This document shows positions 6,985 to 11,416 of a stretch of 11,416 nucleotides of DNA, piece by piece. Position 1 is the stretch's first letter, and every line of letters begins with the position of its first letter. Source of the stretch: Actinomycetes bacterium (GTDB taxonomy: Bacteria > Actinomycetota > Acidimicrobiia > Acidimicrobiales > Acidimicrobiaceae); NCBI GenBank assembly GCA_021792075.1, contig JAJYVK010000022.1, positions 1 through 11,416 on the forward strand, read 5' to 3'. The notes under the pieces are model-generated. The model searched no databases, was not told the DNA's origin, and saw only the letters and a list, made by a program, of their open reading frames with translations. The translations under genes and the position numbers were made by a program.

Positions 6985-7436
6985 GTTAGTTTCACGCCGA
7001 TCGAAATTATCAATGCTGTCGAGGGATTTGTCCAAGGAGCTCGGAATCACATCATGTGTATCTATGTTGCAGTCGCCAAAGCGTTTCCGCTTACTTTCAC
7101 TGGATGCCAAAAGCCAGGAACACACCCGTCTTTGTCCGAAGCGACGCCGTCCTTACCGCACAAATGCAGAACAGCCAAGACGTCCATTTTTTCCAAAGTC
7201 AATTCATTGATATGATTCCGGGAACGTCTGAGCAAACTGAAGGGCGGAATTGCGAAGCGCCTGTAAACAACGGTCTAGATCTTCAAGACTGCAGCTGTCA
7301 GTGTTGTCCTTTGGCTCGCTGGACCGAGCTTTAGTCGGTGACGGCCATGTCAGGATTCCGAGCGAAGATTCAATCTGATTGGGGTGGTATTAATGAATAT
7401 TTTACGATTCCGACACCAGGCGGAGGCGAGGCGCTG
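6985..7436. other. Intergenic stretch of about 450 bp without a recognisable gene
   Basis: This region lies between the divergent starts of mca and the RidA-family gene. It is open for short stretches on both strands (for example 7056-7334 on the plus strand, about 92 codons, and about 65 codons on the minus strand). The translations are rich in Cys, Ser and Arg, have no ribosome sites and resemble no family I know. I see no tRNA, hairpin terminator or repeat. It may hold decayed sequence, an untranslated RNA or regulatory DNA. Confidence 0.4.
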
Positions 7437-7847
7437 ATGACCGCGCCACATCGCATTGTCAATCCTGAGTCGCTGCCAAAGCCCGTCGGCTTCGCGCACG
7501 CCATAGTAGCCGCTCCAGGTCGAACCGTCTATCTAGGTGGCCAAGCAGCCCTGGAGGCTGACGGATTCACAGTCATATCCGGAGGGTTGATCGAGCAGTT
7601 TGACAGGTCTCTCTTCTTTGTAGTAGAGGCCTTAAAAGCAGCGGGCGGAAGTCCGGAACATCTGGTGTCGATGCTGGTATTTGTTACGGACGCCGCAGAG
7701 TATAGGGAGAATATGAGAAGTTTGGGCAAGATCTGGCGGAGCCACGTTGGCCGCCACTATCCGGCTATGACACTTTTGCAAGTGGGAGGGTTGCTCTATC
7801 CGGAGCTGCAGGTGGAGTTGCTGGCAACTGCCGTGATCCCAGATTAG
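7437..7847 (+). CDS. RidA/YjgF-family protein, non-canonical active site
   Basis: 136 aa from the ATG at 7437, which has GGAGG at 7422-7426 about 10 nt upstream. A GTG at 7338 and an ATG at 7347 are in frame and would add 30-33 residues, but that extension is unlike the family and the shorter form matches the usual 130-140 aa. Family features are VYLGGQAAL (31-39), EQFDRSLFFVVEALKAAGGSPEHLV (53-77), VFVTD (81-85) and RHYPAMTLLQV (106-116). RidA trimers hydrolyse reactive enamine/imine intermediates from PLP enzymes using an Arg (Arg105 in E. coli) and a Glu (Glu120). Here the aligned positions look like Met111 and Leu129, so classical imine deaminase activity is doubtful; the protein belongs with the divergent Rid subfamilies of unknown activity. 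It is convergent with dnaE2, 164 bp apart. Confidence 0.82.
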   Translation: MTAPHRIVNPESLPKPVGFAHAIVAAPGRTVYLGGQAALEADGFTVISGGLIEQFDRSLFFVVEALKAAGGSPEHLVSMLVFVTDAAEYRENMRSLGKIWRSHVGRHYPAMTLLQVGGLLYPELQVELLATAVIPD

Positions 7848-8011
7848 AGAGCCAACTCCAGTTGCAGATTGGGATCGACGTGAGGCGGCAAGATATCCCG
7901 ACCGTCCATCTGGAAATGCGTGGAATATTCGACAGCCGCTTTAAAGGCCTGCTAACAGAGATTGCGACCGCATTGTATCTCACACAGCGGATCGCTAGCT
8001 TGAAGGTGTCC

Positions 8012-11000
8012 TTAATGAAAATCCCTTGAGGCAGCTCTTATTTCGACTGGTAGCTTTTCAAGCTTCTCTGCAACGACATTTATAACTCCACTTTCAGTTT
8101 CAACCCTCCCGCTGACTATGAGAGCTGGGGAGAGTCTGGCTATCGATCTGTATCTTATCCACAGACCCTTGGAGCAAACGATGTTGATCAGTCCGGATTC
8201 ATCTTCCAGATTGATAAATGTTGTTCCCTTTGCCGTAGACGGACGCTGCCTATGTGTAACCACGCCCGCGACCTTTACTCGCTCACCGTTTGAACAGTGA
8301 ACAAGATCTTTAGCTAATACCACTCCAGCAGCTGCCAGCTCGCCCCTTTCAAATCCAAGAGGGTGCCCTCCCGGAGAGATCCCATAAGACCACAACTGCA
8401 TGTATACCCTTTCGCGCTCACTTACAGGGCCAAGCGGCGGCGCCGTAGTGCCAACGGCCATGGAAGGAAGTATCCCATCGGAGTAACGGGAGCTGGGCCC
8501 AGCTGCCCAAAGTGCACTTCTAGTATCCAAAGGGACCGCAGAAAGATCATCCGCGAAAAGGCCGTCTAATGCACCTGAGGTAGCCAGGGCTTCCAACTGG
8601 GCGGTATTCATGGGAACAGATCCGGCTAAATGCTCTATAGATCTGTAGGGGCCGTTCTTCGCAATCCTTTCTGCCAAAGCTTCACCGATTCCACGTATAG
8701 AAGAGATTCCTATTCGAAGAGCTATCTCATCCCCTGCTCTCTCTAAGTCGGCCCTATGATTGGAATGGTTTACGTGAGGGGTCAACACCCTGACGCCATG
8801 CCTTTTGGCATCTGCAACCAACGTTTGGGGAGACCAAAACCCCATAGGCTGAGCCCTGATGAGCCCAGCGCAAAAAGCAGCGGGATAGTGGTACTTGAAC
8901 CAAGCGCTTGAATAAACAAGATATGCAAAAGCAGCAGAGTGACTCTCGGGGAATCCAAAGGAGGCAAAGGCTGAAAGCTTGCCAAATATCTGTTCAGCTA
9001 CCGCTTCCGATATGCCTCTTTGGAACATGCCTTCAAAAAGTCTCTTCTTTAGGAGATTCATCCTTTCGCTGGAACGTTTGGACCCCATAGCACTCCTCAG
9101 CTGGTCGGCTTCCCCAGGGGTGAATCCAGCTACATCTATTGCCATCTGCATCAACTGTTCTTGAAACAGCGGAACGCCCAAAGTCTTCGACAGCGAGTTC
9201 TCCAAGAGCGGGTGAAGATACGTTATCTCTTCGAGGCCATTCCTCCTTCTGATGTACGGATGGACCGATCCTCCCTGTATCGGCCCGGGACGTATAAGAG
9301 CCACCTCAACCACCAGATCGTAAAAGCAGCGCGGTTTCAATCTTGGCAGGGTGGCCATCTGTGCCCTACTTTCCACCTGGAAAACTCCGACAGTATCCGC
9401 TCTGGAGAGCATCTCGTATATGCAGTCCTCCTGCGGTATAAGAGCTAAGTCGACTTCCCGGCCATGGAACTCCTTAACCAGATCGACCATCTCATGCAAT
9501 GCCGAGAGCATCCCTAGACCCAAGAGATCAAATTTAACCAAACCGACCTGGGCGCAATCGTCTTTGTCCCACTGGATAACAGTCCGGTTCTCCATTCTCG
9601 CCCACTCTATGGGACATACCTCGGAGATCTCTCTGTCACATATCACCATCCCTCCAACGTGGATCCCCGTGTGTCGTGGGTTGTTCTCAATCTGCAAAGC
9701 AATGTCCAAAACTCCTTGGGGTGCGGTCACGACTCTGTCGCCACCTGCATCTTTGAGTTCCAAGCTTTGGACAAGCCCCGGATGCCTCTCAACCTGAGAA
9801 ACCCAAAAATCCACAACCCCTTGGGAGTGACCGAATGCTTTGGCAACATCACGTACGGCGGATTTAGATCTATAGGTTATTACTGTGCCGACCTGGCTCG
9901 CTCTTAGGCGAGAGTGACGTCTGTATATGTACTGGATTACCTCTTCACGTCGATCGCTCTCGATATCCACATCAATGTCCGGAGGACCGTCTCTGTGTGG
10001 GGAAAGAAATCGTTCGAACAAAAGCCTGAGGGAGACCGGGTCGACATTTGTTATGCCGATGGCATAACAGACGGCGGAGTTGGCTGCGGACCCCCTGCCC
10101 TGGCAAAAAATGTTATTCGTCTTGCAGAACTCAACTATGTCCCAGACGATCAGGAAGTAGCCTGCAAATCCAAGCTCGGATATGATATCAAGCTCATAGT
10201 CGAGCTGCTCGTAAGCACCCTGTATCCGAGGACTGCTCCTTGGCCCGTACCTGGCAGGAGCCATACGGTAGGTGAGTTCTCGCAAAAAGCTCATCTCGTC
10301 ATAACCCTGGGGAACCAAGAAGTCTGGAAGCTTGGGAGCTATGAGCTCCAAGTCAAAGGCGCACTCGAGACCAAGATCATGAGCATTCTGCACCAGAGTA
10401 GGAAATCTACTGAAACGCCTTAGCTGCTCAGTCGGGGAACGAAGATTTGCCATTGGATAGGAAGGAAGCCACCCCTCGATCTCGTCAATGGACTTGTTGG
10501 ACCTTATGGCCATCAGCACCTGATGAAGCTGTGCGGAGTCCCTGGTGGCATAGTGGACATTATTGGTGGCTACCAGCTCTACCCCCAAAGAGGTGGCGAT
10601 TTTGACAAACTCCGCATTTCGTGGCTCGTCCAGCGGGTCGGCATGATCCCAGCACTCTACGAATACCTTATCTCTGCCAAACAGCTCGCATAGATGCCCA
10701 AGCCTCTTTTTTGCCGCTGTTGGACCCTGCTCGAAAAGAGCCTTGGCGATAGGACCTTTGCGACATCCTGTCAAAACAACCCAATCGCCGGAGTTGGCAG
10801 AGGCCAGTTCTTCGTAGGAAAGCTCGAAGCTTCCCTTCTTTGTATTTGCCATATGTCCAGCTGAAATCACCTTGGACAAAGAGCTGTACCCTTTTGGCCC
10901 CTTTGCCAGCACGACCACGTGATCCCCGATTGGATCGATCATCTTATCCCTTGGAGTGCCGCCTTCCAGGGTGAGTTCAGCTCCATAGATAGTCGGTAAT

Positions 11001-11176
11001 CCACACAATCTTGCAGCACTGGCGAAGCGAGGAACTGCGTAAAGTCCGTTATGGTCAGTAATAGCAATTGCAGACAGGCCGAGCGAGGAGGCCACCTTTA
11101 CGAGTTCTTCCGGATCGCTTGCACCATCCAAAAAGCTGAAGTTGGAGTGACAGTGAAGCTCTGCGTAACCTTCCAT
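8012..11176 (-). CDS. dnaE2: Error-prone DNA polymerase III alpha subunit, DnaE2 type
   Basis: 1054 aa C-family polymerase. It opens with a PHP domain (ELHCHSNFSFLDGAS, H8 and H10; TDH with D41/H42; E67). The catalytic acids of the palm are D400 and D402 in PDIDVDIE and D550 in VKFDLLGLG, and VFQVESRAQM is at 598-607. A helix-hairpin-helix region around 830 and an OB fold (about 963-1040) follow, and the protein ends with SRDFH, typical of DnaE2. Its size and C-terminus separate it from the replicative DnaE1. DnaE2 acts in translesion synthesis and damage-induced mutagenesis, in mycobacteria together with ImuA' and ImuB; neither partner gene is in this window. A perfect LexA palindrome abuts its -10 box, so SOS control is well supported. 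AGGAGA directly precedes the ATG, too close to serve as a normal ribosome site, while TAATAT 6 nt upstream suggests a leaderless mRNA. Confidence 0.95.
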   Translation of the reverse strand: MEGYAELHCHSNFSFLDGASDPEELVKVASSLGLSAIAITDHNGLYAVPRFASAARLCGLPTIYGAELTLEGGTPRDKMIDPIGDHVVVLAKGPKGYSSLSKVISAGHMANTKKGSFELSYEELASANSGDWVVLTGCRKGPIAKALFEQGPTAAKKRLGHLCELFGRDKVFVECWDHADPLDEPRNAEFVKIATSLGVELVATNNVHYATRDSAQLHQVLMAIRSNKSIDEIEGWLPSYPMANLRSPTEQLRRFSRFPTLVQNAHDLGLECAFDLELIAPKLPDFLVPQGYDEMSFLRELTYRMAPARYGPRSSPRIQGAYEQLDYELDIISELGFAGYFLIVWDIVEFCKTNNIFCQGRGSAANSAVCYAIGITNVDPVSLRLLFERFLSPHRDGPPDIDVDIESDRREEVIQYIYRRHSRLRASQVGTVITYRSKSAVRDVAKAFGHSQGVVDFWVSQVERHPGLVQSLELKDAGGDRVVTAPQGVLDIALQIENNPRHTGIHVGGMVICDREISEVCPIEWARMENRTVIQWDKDDCAQVGLVKFDLLGLGMLSALHEMVDLVKEFHGREVDLALIPQEDCIYEMLSRADTVGVFQVESRAQMATLPRLKPRCFYDLVVEVALIRPGPIQGGSVHPYIRRRNGLEEITYLHPLLENSLSKTLGVPLFQEQLMQMAIDVAGFTPGEADQLRSAMGSKRSSERMNLLKKRLFEGMFQRGISEAVAEQIFGKLSAFASFGFPESHSAAFAYLVYSSAWFKYHYPAAFCAGLIRAQPMGFWSPQTLVADAKRHGVRVLTPHVNHSNHRADLERAGDEIALRIGISSIRGIGEALAERIAKNGPYRSIEHLAGSVPMNTAQLEALATSGALDGLFADDLSAVPLDTRSALWAAGPSSRYSDGILPSMAVGTTAPPLGPVSERERVYMQLWSYGISPGGHPLGFERGELAAAGVVLAKDLVHCSNGERVKVAGVVTHRQRPSTAKGTTFINLEDESGLINIVCSKGLWIRYRSIARLSPALIVSGRVETESGVINVVAEKLEKLPVEIRAASRDFH

Positions 11177-11182
11177 TCTCCT

Positions 11183-11188
11183 ATATTA
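11183..11188 (-). promoter_or_regulatory. -10 box of dnaE2 (leaderless)
   Basis: On the minus strand TAATAT (11183-11188) is followed by AGGAGA and the ATG at 11176, placing the predicted transcription start at or next to the start codon. The LexA box begins at the adjacent base, so repressor binding would block RNA polymerase. No clear -35 hexamer is seen. Confidence 0.5.
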
Positions 11189-11204
11189 TCGAACATATGT
11201 TCGA
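11189..11204. promoter_or_regulatory. LexA operator (SOS box) of dnaE2
   Basis: TCGAACATATGTTCGA is a perfect 16-bp palindrome and matches the actinobacterial/Bacillus-type LexA consensus (GAAC N4 GTTC with flanking TCGA-type symmetry). It sits 13 bp before the dnaE2 ATG and touches the -10 box. LexA would repress dnaE2 until RecA-stimulated self-cleavage after DNA damage. I saw no second copy in the window. Confidence 0.92.
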
Positions 11205-11316
11205 CTAGCTAGCTATCTATTTATTCCAGCCGTCTTGCATACATTCCCGAGACATACCCCCAAAAAGAAAGCGCAACTAATCAGAAGCCTGCTCCTCTCA
11301 CCAGAGCATGAGACCC

Positions 11317-11336
11317 AAAAGGCGGCGAAAGCCGCC
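11317..11336 (-). terminator. Intrinsic terminator for a minus-strand gene beyond the right edge
   Basis: The minus strand reads GGCGGC, loop TTTC, GCCGCC, then TTTT. This is a 6-bp all-GC stem directly followed by a short U-tract. The plus strand has no T-run after the hairpin, so the direction is minus. It would end a transcript coming from right of the window, about 140 bp before the dnaE2 start, and insulate dnaE2 from read-through. The U-tract is short, so efficiency is uncertain. Confidence 0.55.
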
Positions 11337-11416
11337 ATTCCGATCCGAGCCAAACAGACGATGCAGGTGCCAAAACCGCGTGAAACACACTAGACATTCG
11401 AGCCAAGACGCTACAA

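Noticed and set aside
7056..7334. 92-codon plus-strand frame between mca and the RidA-family gene
   Set aside because: No ribosome site and an unusual Cys/Gln-rich composition without a family match; kept only as an unexplained gap.
7338..7436. N-terminal extension of the RidA-family protein from GTG 7338
   Set aside because: The added 33 residues do not belong to the family, and GGAGG precedes the ATG at 7437.
7854..7870. Short palindrome CAACTCCAGTTG after the RidA-family gene as a terminator
   Set aside because: The stem is 5 bp with a 2-nt loop and has no U-tract.
7765..7983. 72-codon minus-strand frame after the RidA-family gene
   Set aside because: It overlaps the end of a recognised gene, has low-complexity Arg/Ser/Pro composition and no recognisable motif.
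11205..11416. tRNA or small protein at the right edge
   Set aside because: No cloverleaf or T-loop consensus was found, and the minus-strand frames are about 40 codons with unremarkable composition.
1..11416. CRISPR array, insertion sequence, phage or toxin-antitoxin system
   Set aside because: No spaced direct repeats, transposase motifs, terminal inverted repeats or recognisable toxin families were seen.

Overview
The window looks like chromosome of a mycothiol-producing actinobacterium of moderate G+C (about 50-55% by eye). The main clue is a clear mycothiol S-conjugate amidase (Mca). It is supported by a DnaE2-type error-prone polymerase under an actinobacterial-type LexA box, and by several genes whose start codon sits where the transcript should begin (leaderless mRNAs). 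A moderate-G+C acidophilic lineage such as the Acidimicrobiia would fit, but that is inference. There is no CRISPR array, insertion sequence, phage gene, tRNA or rRNA that I can recognise.

Left part (1-1998, minus strand): a two-gene membrane cluster. A CPBP/CAAX-type intramembrane protease is followed 38 bp downstream by a large polytopic membrane protein of the PTPS_related/GT-C-like type, which runs off the left edge. Centre-left (2000-5607, plus strand): ftsH; a 62-aa uncharacterised protein with its own leaderless promoter; a ChbG/YdjC-fold protein whose expected metal-binding residues are replaced; and a small TatA-type translocase subunit. Centre (5637-6972, minus strand): an SCP2-like sterol-carrier-fold protein downstream of mca. 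Then comes about 460 bp with no convincing gene, a RidA-family protein on the plus strand, and the convergent 1054-aa dnaE2 on the minus strand. The right edge holds a perfect SOS box, the dnaE2 promoter and a terminator for a gene beyond the window.

The genes do not form one pathway. They cover membrane and secretion homeostasis (FtsH, CPBP protease, TatA), thiol-dependent detoxification (Mca) and metabolite repair-like functions (RidA family), and damage-inducible mutagenesis (DnaE2 under LexA). I see no clear novel multi-gene system. The strongest unusual observation is the ChbG/YdjC homologue: the fold is well preserved, but the Asp/His/His metal site and a C-terminal His are all substituted, which suggests a pseudoenzyme with a new role. 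The second theme is repeated leaderless architecture, with a -10 hexamer 6-7 nt before the start codon, at four of the genes.
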